Part shown: in pieces, positions 10,394 through 20,230 of the stretch
How the letters are laid out: each line of letters opens with the position of its first letter
How positions within the stretch are numbered: the first letter of the stretch is position 1
Source of the DNA: Ulva prolifera
Taxonomy: Eukaryota > Chlorophyta > Ulvophyceae > Ulvales > Ulvaceae
Assembly (NCBI GenBank): GCA_023078555.1
Contig: CM041198.1
Span: forward strand, 1,476,800-1,540,799
Reading direction: 5' to 3'
DNA length: 64,000 nucleotides
Notes under the pieces: model-generated
What the model was told of the DNA's origin: nothing
What the model saw: only the letters and a program-made list of their open reading frames with translations
Database searches by the model: none
Translations under genes and position numbers: made by a program

Positions 10394-12000
10394 TTACGGT
10401 GTGTGGTCAGCAGCCTGCTGCATGCCAGCACAAGGAATGTCAGCTTACGCAATGGACATGCGAGGCAGGTTGTGCATACATATATACTTGTACAGAAGAC
10501 GTTGGAGGTTTGAGAATGCATTCCGAGAACCGACAGCATGCTCAGCGTCTGTCCTGTGTAACTACATACTTGTACAGAAGGAGACGTGCAGGCGACAACA
10601 CAGACACTGTTCAGTTTGTGCCATGACACAGCGCCGTGGAGCATGCAGAATGTCACCACTGCTAAGTAACGGCGTGAGGCAAGAGATGATGAGAAATTGC
10701 AGGGCAGGAGCGTACGCCCTCGGCGGTGGAGCCGTCGGTGGAGCCGGAGGCATCACCGAAGGAGAAATCATCGCGCTCGCAGCCCTCGATGACGCCGAAT
10801 GTGCCTCTGGTCTCGGCGACAATGCGGGTGGCGACCTCGCTGGAGAAGCAGTCGCCCTCCAGGAACGCCTCGGCAATGGCCCTGGTCCAGACGGTGGCGT
10901 ACGCGAGCGCAGAGCAGTCTGCGTAGGCGCGGGCGAATGAGGAAGCATCGCCCTCAGAGCACGCGGTCACCTCTGCGCGGGCAAAGGCGTCCGCCATGAG
11001 GGTGATGAAGGTGGATGCTGAGCCGACGGACAGCGCCTGGGACTTGGCGAGGCACTCGCACTCCTCCGCAGAGGCGGCCACGGCGGTCGCGTGCGCCTCA
11101 GCCGTGGCAGAAGCCCACGCCTCAGCCAAGGCAGATGCGGAGGAGCAACCAAAGGCCTTGCCTGTGGATACGCAGGAGGCCTGGGTTTCCACGATGGCGC
11201 GGGCAAAGGCCTGGGCAGAGTCGGCGGCTGTTGCTACCACTGACGCCGCAGAGATTTCCTCGAGATCATCGCGGCAGAACTCGGTAAACACGACGGCAAT
11301 GGTATTAGCGTGGGCATCACGCATGGCTGAGAACGACTGGGCACTGGCCTGTGCGGTACACTCTACCCGAGACACTGTGGTGGACTCGAACCCAGAGGTC
11401 GAGCCCCCCTCATTGCCTTCGTCTCCCTCATTCCCCTCATCGCCCTCATCGCCCTCGTCGCCTTCATTGCCGTCCGCATCCGGCATAGTGCCCTCGTCAC
11501 CCTCATTGCCCTCATCGCCTTCGTTGCCCTCATCGCCTTCGTCGCCTTCGTTGCCCTCGTCGCCACGATCAATGCTTCCCACGATTCCATCAACTCCCTC
11601 GTTACCCTCGTCGCCCTCGTCTCCGTTCTTGTCTCCTTCGACTGGGGTCTTGGTGAGCAGGCCACGGCTGGGCAGGGAGGAGGTGGCCAGGGCGGCGCTG
11701 GAGGGCTCGGGGGCCATCACGGCTCCGGCCATCATCAGGCCAACTGTTGCTGCGGCGTAGATCCTGAGCACAGCAGCAAAGTCAGTGCAACCAATCATTA
11801 CAGCAAGAGCGGCATTGCGACTTGTTGCAAGCAATAGTGAATATTCAGCCCCACAAGAACTGTCAGGACCTCTTTCGAGGATCCTTGGCATGGGATCCGG
11901 ATGTCTGCTGAACAAGAAGGTTCAGCTGTAAGGCATGGTGTGAAGGCATGACCAGCAGAAATGCAAAGCTTGGGGTTATGCTGAACTCGGGCTCGCACAT
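10394..12000 (-). CDS. A3: secreted acidic-repeat / 10-Cys Ala-rich family protein
   Basis: Function is unknown. Inferred exons are leader ending at 11999 (AT at 12000-11999), intron 1 at 11764-11998 (GTGCGA...CTCAG), exon 2 at 10716-11763, intron 2 at 10418-10715 (GTACGC..., CTGAC branch-like motif, TGCAG), and last exon 10394-10417 encoding QAADHTP and stop. Exon 2 starts G-ATC-TAC, so the usual second ATG is mutated to Ile. Only the ATG split across intron 1 gives the signal peptide MIYAAATVGLMMAGAV. The predicted length is about 357 residues: signal peptide, GDEGDEGNEG, a VDGIVGSIDRG interruption, more triplets, TMPDADG, more triplets, then the ten-cysteine Ala-rich domain. It is nearly identical to A4, a recent duplication or conversion partner. 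Confidence 0.75.
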
Positions 12001-12082
12001 GATGTCGGTGCGTGTTCTTCAGGAGAGATCTGCAATTAGATTCGGCGGAGCAGGTTGTTGAAGAATACCTGCCACCGCTTAG

Positions 12083-12090
12083 CTTTTATA
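12083..12090 (-). promoter_or_regulatory. TATA box of A3
   Basis: The minus strand reads ATATAAAAGCTAAGCGG, about 85 nt upstream of the AT^G boundary and identical to A4. Confidence 0.75.
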
Positions 12091-12200
12091 TTGTCCACTG
12101 GCCATTGCCTGGTCTCTGGCCAGGCAATGCGTTGGCGTTGATGGCCACGACAGAGGACAGCACCCCGATACATCAGCCTCGTTGACATCATCTATATTAT

Positions 12201-12247
12201 GAGATGGCTGACTGGGCTTTGAGCTTGCGGAGCGTGGGCTGTGGAAC
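12201..12247 (-). promoter_or_regulatory. Conserved block upstream of A promoters
   Basis: GAGATGGCTGACTGGGC followed by GCTTGCGGAGCGTGGGCTGTG recurs at about 2558-2600, 8228-8273 and 24024-24070, always about 110-150 bp upstream of the TATA position. It is the best conserved piece of A upstream DNA and is a candidate activator-binding region. Shared descent alone could also explain it. Confidence 0.4.
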
Positions 12248-13000
12248 CTGCTGCCATCGAAAGGTCTTGCAGCGATTTGCCTGAGAACACAGTTAATCGA
12301 GCGCCACAACGCGCAGCAAACAGTATAACTACTTATTGCTAATGTTCAGGGGACGCATTGTGGCGTGGCTGCTTCATCATTGACCGTGCACCGTTTTGTT
12401 TGATGCGGGATCGGTACACAGGCCCGCGGCGACAAGTATAGCTCTCGCATTGATTTTGTTTGCACACACATCTGCATCTTTGCATTATTCAGGCAACTGA
12501 AACAAGCTGCCATCTGTACCGATGCTCTCAAAACGGCCAGCTGTATCGCGTTGACCCTTCGCCATTCAAACGTAAGTTCCTGCCGGCTGGTCGCACAGGG
12601 AGCTCGGCACACATGCACATGGCAGGCCACACGCTTACAAATTCAGCATGCATTCGCGAAGCACGATATGCCTTGCTGTTGTTGTGCATGGGTATTTCTC
12701 TGCTAAACCGTCTGTTGCAATTGGCAAATATGCAAGATGTGACCAGGAGGTCCGACCAGGTTTGACGTCGGAATGCGAGACTTCTCTGACCGGCGTGCTC
12801 TGCGAAAAGCTGCAAGGCAAAGCAGATCGGGTCAGAAGGCATCCTGGGATGCCAATTAAATTAGACTCACTGAATGTTTTACCTACGACACCCGGTCGAC
12901 CGATCGTATAGCATGCTATAGGACCGGGCGCCGTAGTGCACTGCCAGTGGTGCTCCAGGAGCCTTAAGTGCCATATGTGACAAGGGCATCCACAATGCGA
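12248..13000. other. Upstream flank of A3, no gene seen
   Basis: This is a diverged duplicate of 2.64-3.45, 8.33-9.2 and 24.15-24.9 kb. Short frames differ between copies. Confidence 0.5.
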
Positions 13001-13114
13001 GGGATCCCTTGCATCCATCAAGGGATCCCCTGCATCCACCACCAGACCACCAGATGTTGTACAACTTCAAGTTGTACAACATTGGTGGGCCTGGCAAGTT
13101 GCCAGGCCCACCAA
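13001..13114. repeat. Three consecutive hairpins
   Basis: The first is GGGATCCCTTG with 7-nt loop (13001-13029). The second is ATGTTGTACAACTT with 1-nt loop (13054-13082). The third is TTGGTGGGCCTGGCAA with 1-nt loop (13082-13114). All have perfect arms. I do not see them in the flanks of the other A genes. Confidence 0.9.
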
Positions 13115-14092
13115 ACACCGCACCCTAGGTGCTGTACCAGCTGTACGTACCCCGCACGCCCCATGTACTGCCCCCCCCCTTTTCTCCCCAACCCTGTGGT
13201 ATGTACTCTGTGTGGCGATAGCTAGCTATCCAAGACACCTACATGCATGTGAACACATCATTATGAGCAGCAGGTGGTGCCTGCCCTAGCACGTCCCTCG
13301 AGGGCTCTCCACGGCGCGCGTATTAATTACCAAAAATCTGGGTTTATAAAGACTGACGGTAGACGAAGGGCAGCCTCAGGAGTGCATTGAGGGCACATGA
13401 AACGCCGTTGGCAATGTTACGCAGTCCCCCTTCTTCGTAGCAGCATATATATAGAGACAGCACTGCGCAACCAGCAGGCCTAGGGAGGCACCGCCGTGTC
13501 CACTAGTCTATCATCAACAAACAAGCGCTCTGTGGCGCGGGACATATATATACCCACATATGGGTACCCATATATGACCTGAGGCCGGCCACGTTCTGCC
13601 CACACACGCACATGTGCAGCGATCTGCCTTCGAAACTCTACCATGTTGCCAGCGGGGCTCCATATGCATGTGGTGCCATCTCTTGTGAGAGTTGTGGGTG
13701 GCTTGCAGATCCCCTGTTCTGGGTCTGTGGCTCACCCGCGTGCGAGGGACCCGCTGTGCTAGCAGTCTTTTAACAGAAGGGGTGGTGCACACGCGAGAGG
13801 GCACGGGCGAAATTCCATCGGGCGTTGCGGTTGCGCGGTGTGCGTGTGGATTTGTGTGATTAATATTTAAGCTCGAGCGAGATGGCGCCTGTGCGGCCCG
13901 CTCGCGAGCGGCCCGAGCGTGGTTGTGCGTTTAGGATGCTTCCGCAGCTGTGGCCATGGTGGAGTCACTAGTATTGCAGCTGTGATGGCGTACACGTGTG
14001 GCCGCTGCGCATGCAGCCTGCTGAGCCTAGGCTGTACACTGTGGCACGTACATGGGATACAAGTATACTATAGGCTACTATATATCTCTGAT
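13115..14092. other. Duplicated intergenic sequence, no gene seen
   Basis: It is related to 4.3-5.0 kb and 27.6-28.0 kb. A partial palindrome CATATGGGTACCCATATATG lies at about 13557-13576. Confidence 0.5.
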
Positions 14093-14220
14093 AATTAAAA
14101 AAGAGTGAACGGGAGAAAACAAACACTGAAACCGAATCTCATCCGAATCAACTGCAACATACACTCACACACACACCGCACTCACAACTCAGTCCGGCAG
14201 GATCGCGTCCTCCAGGCCCC
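14093..14220 (-). mobile_element. S-family retro-insertion (tail CACTCTTTT)
   Basis: On the minus strand it runs from a CCTGGAGGACGCGATCCTG start through TCGGATGAGATTCGGTTTCA and ends CTCCCGTTCACTCTTTT. It is flanked by TATATCTCTGAT at 14081-14092 and 14221-14232. With 42.44-42.58 kb this is the longest copy in the window and may be close to full length. No promoter box or coding frame is evident. Confidence 0.75.
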
Positions 14221-14942
14221 TATATCTCTGATTATAAAGTCAGCATGCGTGGTTCAACAGGGAGAGATTCTTGTGCTTGTCTGCACCCGTTTACTCTTGT
14301 GTAACAGTACTTGTTGAACAGGTAATTCCCACTGGGATGCCAGGGCTGCCGCACTACTAGTAGAATCATACTACGTACGTGATGGGAATCAGGAATATGA
14401 TATCAGGTACGGTCACCCGAACTCCACATGCTGTGTGCCTTCACGTGATGATCGATTGTAAGTGTAAGCAGGCCCTGACCGAGTTGAAGCATAATGTGGC
14501 ACTCGAGCTAGGTCTTCGCATCTCGCAGTGAGTACCACGTGTGCAGAGAGCCCGTGTCAGCACGTACGTGCTGCTGGGCACGTACACCTGCAGTGTTCCC
14601 CAATTGCAAGCACTGCTAAAGCGCAGACACCGTGCACGCAACGAAACACCTGTAAATGTGTGCATATGTGGCTCTGCATGTACGTGGTGCTTATGCACTG
14701 CTCACCGCATGTAGTACTGGGCCAGAATCTGGGCCGGGCTGCGTCGCATGATCGCTGCAGGGGTGCGGAATGGCGGAGGAGGCACAACGTGATCGCTGAT
14801 CCGAGTTGTACGAGCACATGATCATTGCTGTCCGTGTAATGCGTTCATAGATCCAGATCATGTTTAGACTCATATTCTGCATTCACGGTGACATTACAGG
14901 TGGATGAGATGCGACTGTGAATTCTTTCTCACAGATGGGAAC
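14221..14942. other. Intergenic flank, no gene seen
   Basis: It matches 28.0-28.55 kb closely (CACCTGCAGTGTTCC, CGTGCACGCAACGAA and CGGAATGGCGGAGG blocks) and parts of 5.0-5.8 kb. Confidence 0.5.
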
Positions 14943-14956
14943 TACCACAAGCACTT

Positions 14957-15000
14957 GTTTGTTTTCTCCCGTTCACTCTTTTGTAATCCCTCTTTTGTAA
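14957..15000 (+). mobile_element. 44-bp S-family tail insertion
   Basis: GTTTGTTTTCTCCCGTTCAC followed by TCTTTTGTAA, then a second TCTTTTGTAA, lies between perfect 14-bp copies of TACCACAAGCACTT (14943-14956 and 15001-15014). The paralogous locus near 28588 has a single CTACCACAAGCAC, so it is the empty site. The doubled tail suggests slippage during priming. Confidence 0.85.
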
Positions 15001-15014
15001 TACCACAAGCACTT

Positions 15015-15484
15015 TGATGAAACATGTGCATGCAAGAAGGCGCGATAGAAGGCAGCCATGTCGTCGTCGTCGGTGATGTAGCCGTTGGGTCCGCTGGCTC
15101 TGCTGTACCGCGTGCATATGCATGTGCCGCTGAGCAGCTTAGTTCTCCACTAAATCGCAGCTGCAGGCCATGGTCGACCCGCCCCCTGCATGATTTCCCC
15201 TGCTCCTCACAAACGCTGTGAAATATTTGATCTCAACGAGGCTGATGGAACGCGGCGGTGATGTCCGACCAGAACCACTGTTCTGGGACAACCGTGACGC
15301 CAGAGATGATTGCTTCTGCAGCTGGAGCCTGCAGCCTGGAACGTAAAGCCAAGGGCCCCTTGGCATGCCGGGCATGGCACATCTGTGGCATCACGCTCAG
15401 CACTGCCAAGAACGTCAGTTCTATAGTATACTTCAGTCTGCCTTCCTCCCATTCAAGTTGATGACATGCCATACATACAGTGTA
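15015..15484. other. Upstream region of psiB1
   Basis: It matches 28.6-29.0 kb upstream of B2 (for example TGGCATCACGCTCAGCACTG). That homology is interrupted by the L1 insertion and resumes at about 16181. No gene is supported. Confidence 0.5.
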
Positions 15485-15495
15485 CTACATATGTA

Positions 15496-16165
15496 CGTTA
15501 CAAGGACAAAGGCAGCAAGGCGGGCAGCACCGCGAAAGAAGCAAACAGACGAAGCAAACACACAGACACCCACGCACGCGACAACCACCACGCCCAAAAA
15601 AAACCCATCACCGGCGCAGAAAAAGACACAGATCCGCAGACCGCCAAGCACACACCCACACACCCACATGTGCCGCCCATCATGGCCGCCCGATTGCCGG
15701 GGGCCGCCCTAGCCCCAACACCCACCCCCACCCCACCGAGCCACAGCACACCACGCCAGCCCGGCACACCGCCGCGCAGCCTCGCCGGCCCACACCGCAT
15801 CGCACCCAGGACAATGCATCGCCCAAGCCATCTCCGCAGTCCCTGCACATGCCAACGAAGGCATCCCGCACATGTACACCCACCGGACCCGGCCTAGCTG
15901 GAGTCAGAGGCCACAGGTCGGTGGCGTCAAGCGGGCGGGGCGCCCGAGGGGCGCCCCACCGCTCAGGCCGGATGGCCTGTAAGCGGCGAGAGGTCATCAG
16001 ACGGGACTGTGAGTCCCGCCAAAACTGCCTTGCCCGCGTGACGTGCCATCAGCGGAGCTGCGGCGCGCACCTGGCGCGCCACTGCACGACAGAGCGTCGA
16101 CGAGAGATCGCGCATTGCGTTCTCCAGGAAACGCCGCCGAGAGGCCGCGCCAGACCCTGCAGCCA
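15496..16165 (-). mobile_element. 5'-truncated L1 LINE-like insertion with C-terminal ORF remnant
   Basis: The 11-bp duplication CTACATATGTA flanks it (15485-15495 and 16166-16176). The minus strand begins inside an ORF encoding ...RRRFLENAMRDLSSTLCRAV...AGKAVLAGLTV...SPLTGHPA and stop, then runs through about 500 bp of 3' sequence to CTTTGTCCTTGTAAC. The same C-terminus occurs at 17.8-18.65, 35.2-36.15, 50.9-51.0 and 62.6-62.9 kb. It has interrupted the upstream region of psiB1 relative to B2. Confidence 0.8.
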
Positions 16166-16176
16166 CTACATATGTA

Positions 16177-16614
16177 TGTGTCTATGAGTGGTCACCTGTG
16201 CCGCACTGATGAAACTCTGTGTGCGACTGTTGATGTAGAAGAGATACTTATGCTCTGTGTGTGTCTATGCCCGATCACTTGTCTGTGACACTGATGGTGC
16301 TCCTTGAAGATGGGGCCAGTGCCAGTGTGTGATGAAACACGTGATCCTACCAGCTGAGCTTGACACCTTCAGTGCCATGGACCGTTACTGAAACATTAAT
16401 ATTTGTGCTTTGCAAATGTCACTTTTCAATCAAGATTACTTCCTCTGCATATTGTGGCGATCCTGCAGTGCTGTAGTTCCCCACATGCATAGTACTTGAC
16501 AATCAGTATTGCTTGGCAGACTGCATATGACACTGTGGGCATACACCAATTTCATCATTCCTCTGGAGCACAGTGCTGCAAATCAATCGCCGATCTGTAT
16601 ACCATCATCTGCAG
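16177..16614. other. Upstream/intron-1-like region of psiB1
   Basis: It aligns with 29.04-29.43 kb before B2, ending ATCATCTGCAG at the exon-2 acceptor. The GTGCGA donor seen in other copies cannot be placed with confidence here. Confidence 0.5.
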
Positions 16615-17325
16615 GATGTACTCAGCAGCTGCAGTCGGCCTGATGATGGCCGCAGCGCCGTGATATCATCGATGTCCAGCGTTAACGAGCCCTCCAGCAT
16701 CGCCCTGGCCACCTCATCCAACCCTGGCCGTGCCCACGCTGCCGTCATTGCCACCGTGTTCACCGAATTCTGCTGCGACGACCTTGAAGATACCTCTGCG
16801 GCGGCGGTCATCGCTGCTGCCGCCGACTCCGCAATTGCCTTTGACCGCGCCGTCGCGTCCACCCAGGCGGCATGCGTGTCCACTGGCAAAGCTTTCGGCT
16901 GCGCCTCTGCAATTGCTATGGCCGAGGCATGGGCTTCCGCCACCACCGAGGCGCACGCGACCGCCGTGGCCGCCGCTGCGGAGGAGTGTGACTGCATTGC
17001 CAAGTCCCAGGCACTGTATGTCGGCACCGCGTCCACCTTCATCACTCTTGCGGCAGACGCATTTTCCCGCGCAGAGGTGACAGCGTCATCTCTGCGAAGG
17101 CGAAGGAGGCGGCGTCGCTCTCGGACTGGACGCCTCCTTCGCCGCCGCCTACTCAGACTGCTCTGCCCTCTCCCTCGCTCGAGCTCAGCAGCTCGCGTAT
17201 GCCACCGTCTGGACCAAGGCCATCGCCGAGGCGTTCCTGGAGGGTGACTGATTATCCAGCGAGGTCGCCACCCGCATCGTCGCTGAGACCAGCGGCACAT
17301 GCGGCGTCATCGAGGGCTGCGAGGT
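16615..17325 (+). pseudogene. psiB1: family copy lacking the acidic repeats
   Basis: Exon 2 opens correctly (GCAG|G-ATG-TAC-TCA...GLMMAA) but reaches TGA after about 15 codons. Sequence then jumps from the LATSSNPGR region to AHAAVIATVF, so the whole triplet-repeat segment and first cysteine are deleted. Most of the Ala-rich domain follows (FGCASAIAMAEAWASAT and so on). About 17090-17190 contains a local inverted and direct duplication (GCGAAGGAGGCG...CGCCTCCTTCGC) that breaks the frame. A TGA is present at GGTGACTGATTATCC. After GAGGGCTGCGAG the rest, including the last exon, is gone and the downstream flank begins. Confidence 0.85.
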
Positions 17326-17773
17326 GGTAGCCATAGGACACCGTTGGTGTTGGTGACTGGCAGTGTAACATTGTCGCAGAACACTCCCATCAGAGTATAA
17401 ACATGGTTCAGGGATCAGCACCTGGCCGTGCTCTACCTTATTAGTGTGCTTGCTGTTGATGGTACAATGTGAATGGCGTGCCATGGCATCCATGTATTAT
17501 CTCTGTTCACTCTGAGCACATGAAATGTCACGTTGGGGACTCGTTCGGAACAAGGGTTGCTGCAGCATGCCAGTTTTATTCACTTTCCTCTGAGGTCCTG
17601 CCATACAGTCAATATGATCAGTCCAACAAATATTCAGGCCACAGCTAGAGGTGTCTCAATGAATAAATCTACAGCTTGCATGCCTTCAAATCGACATTTC
17701 GTCATTCCTTGACATCTTCTGAAACCAAGTCAACGTCACTGACACTGCACAAACAGCCATGGGTACTGAGGCG
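17326..17773. other. 3' flank of psiB1
   Basis: It matches the B downstream flank at 31.1-31.5, 34.7-35.0, 39.26-39.45 and 55.26-55.6 kb (GAACACTCCCATCAGAGTAT). Confidence 0.5.
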
Positions 17774-17784
17774 ACATGCACGTG

Positions 17785-18650
17785 TTACGAGAGGAAAGGC
17801 GCCGAGGCGGGCAGAACCGCGGAAGCAGCAAGCAGATCAAGAACACACCCAGCATCCCGGCCCCACGCACCAGCGCCATCACTGCCGTCACACCTACGCA
17901 ACGACACAAAACCTACAGCGCCTCCAGCAAGTAACACAGATTCCCAGACCTCCACACACCCACGCCCACACACAGAGCCCAAACCACACCCACGCCGTAC
18001 CCCACACCCCAATGCCTGTCCCAACTCGACAAATTCTTGCCCGACACGGCGCCGCCTGAGGCCGCCTGCCCGGGCCACCCGATCGCTGGGGGCCCCCCCA
18101 CCCCTAACCCCACCCCACCCCCAGATCCACAGCGCACCCTGCCAACCTGACACATGCACAGCCCGCCCGGCCCGCACCGCATTGCACCAAGGACGATGCG
18201 GTGCCCAAGCAGGCCCCCTTCCCCCCAGAAACGTAATCGATTGTCCAGCATGCCAAGCGGAATAGGAGGCACTCAAGGATTGGCGTCGAGTGGGCGGCGA
18301 CCCCGAGGGGCGGCCAGCCGCTCAGGCCGGACGGCCTGTGAGCGGCGAGAGGTCATCGGACGGGACTGCGAGTCCCGCCAAAACTTCCTTGCCTGCGTGA
18401 CGTGCCATCAGCGGCGCCGCGGCGCGGACCTGGCGTGCCACTGCGCGGCAGAGCGTCGTGGAGAGATCGCGCATTGCATTCTTAAGGAATTGCCGCCGTG
18501 AGGCTACGTCATACCCTGCAGCCACATCAGCGAGCCTGTTGAGGAACGCAAAGGGGGCATGTCCGTATGTCTCACGCGACAGCGGGACTAGCGTGAACGC
18601 GCCCGCAGCGGCCCGGCCGTACTTTTCACGTCTGCGCCTGGTGGCGGCCG
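17785..18650 (-). mobile_element. 5'-truncated L1 LINE-like insertion, 866 bp
   Basis: It is bounded by ACATGCACGTG (17774-17784) and CATGCATGTG (18651-18660). The paralogous flank near 31538 has a single CACATGCATGTGTGGTGTC, which marks the empty site. The minus strand carries the ORF end GAFTLVPLSRETYG...FAFLNRLADVAAGYDVASRR...LSPLTGRPA and stop, then the 3' region with tail TTTCCTCTCGTAAC. The ORF motif resembles the C-terminal part of algal LINE polyproteins (inference from memory of the family). Confidence 0.75.
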
Positions 18651-18660
18651 CATGCATGTG

Positions 18661-19852
18661 TGGTGTCCGCAACACGTGTACACGCACAATGCATAAACTT
18701 GCTCTGGGCATGCACTGGTGTGAGCTGCTGTGTCCCAGCCATAAATGGATGGCCTTCTGTCCGAGCCGGATACCCTGATCATGTGCGTAAGGTGCTTCCC
18801 ATTTGCGGGCAGGCAGCTGCATGGCAACGGCTGCTTGAAGTGGTGAAGGGTGGCGGACGTAGAATCCCAAACCGCGGCCGCCGCCGTCAACTCGTGCCAC
18901 AGTGTGGTGTGGTGACCAGTTTGTCTGTATGTCACTGCTGCTTGCATGGTGTGGGGTTGCTCCCAGACGCGTAACTCACGGATCATGTACGTCCCTTGTC
19001 ACCACGTCAGCATACCACGAAAGCCACATGCACAGCCAGCATCCCCCGTAAAACAAACGACCGCCGATCGCGAATACCGATATCAAGCGCAGCAATTCCG
19101 TAACGCCCCAACACCCGAAAAAGCACGCAAACACATGCCCCCCCCACCATACACTCACCTGCCCACTCGTGCAAACCCACAGGTACATCCACCCTCAAAC
19201 ACACCCACGTGGCTCCATAGTCGCGGCCGAGGTGGGCCCCCCGCGAGACCGCTCAGGCGGGTCACCCCGCCGCGAGGGCCGCAACCCCCAGACCCCCGTT
19301 CGTAAATCACAAACACCCGTCGTGCAGCATGCCCGCCGCCTTGCAGTACTAGTCCTCCCCCATCTGCAGCCCACACCTGCGCTTGACATGGCTGCTCTGG
19401 CCGCCGCGTAGCCGCCACGCAGTGACAACCTGCGCTGCGCTGCGGAGTCCGGACAGAGCTGCGCAGCCCGATGCTTGCGGCCAACGTAAGATGGCTCAAA
19501 TTTAAAGCGGGCCGAGGCCTTGTCAGGCCGCCCGCCGCTCAGGCCGTCACACCGCACACGCACGGGCCCCGCTGTTAACGGTTATGTATAGTTATTCTAC
19601 ATGCAATAACATCTAGATCCTCTTATCCATCAGCAATCCAAAGCACACCAGCACCTCCAAGTACACAGATCTATCGTGCACGCCTGGACGTACCCGTGTT
19701 CTTCCGGAGATTCTGGCTGCTGCTCAGGAGTCTTGCTGAGGTTACCACGGTGATGGACCTGATCGTGAGCTGTTTGCAGTTTCTGCGGTGCTACCTGCCT
19801 CTCCGAGTCTGTCCTTGTGGCACATGTGCCAAAACACCAGACTTCTCTGAAC
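18661..19852. other. Intergenic sequence with a possible old L1 tail
   Basis: 18.66-18.97 kb continues the B downstream flank (compare 31.54-31.68 kb). 19.0-19.57 kb is GC-rich and I do not recognise it. TTTCTGCGGTGCTACCTGCC...CTGTCCTTGTGGCAC at about 19779-19826 looks like a diverged L1 3' tail. No gene is supported. Confidence 0.4.
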
Positions 19853-20230
19853 AGCCGCAGCTGAGGCGGCACAGCACGGCCCGACCCTTCCGGACTGCAG
19901 CTGCTAGAGGGTCATGGCACCCAGATCCCGCATTGATAGATCTCTTTCCCCAAGAGCACCCGCCCCGCAGCAGACACACCACCGCATAGGCCTCCCCAGC
20001 ATCCCGGGCACCCGCCAGGTCAGGGCAGGGCCGTTCTCGGCCATGGCACAACGGCTACAGGCAATGCAGACACCTACCACCCTGCTGGATGGCCATGCCG
20101 CTCAGGCTGTCTGGCTGTTACCGGCAAGACGCTCTGCAAGGGGACTGACCACTGCGCCTGCTGCTGCTGCGAGTCCATCTCCTGGTGTGCAGGTGTCGGG
20201 GTCCCCGTGCGCCTGACGTGGCAGCTCTGG
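19853..20230. repeat. Dispersed repeat R3 (copy 1)
   Basis: Blocks CAGCCGCAGCTGAGGCGGCAC, CAGGCAATGCA, GCCATGCCGCTCAGGCTGT and GGGGTCCCCGTGCGCCTGA recur in the same order at 31690-32345. The two copies are diverged and differ by indels. No coding frame is shared. Confidence 0.6.

Noticed and set aside
19195..19563. GC-rich frames on both strands
   Set aside because: Short, overlapping and unmatched; consistent with base composition.
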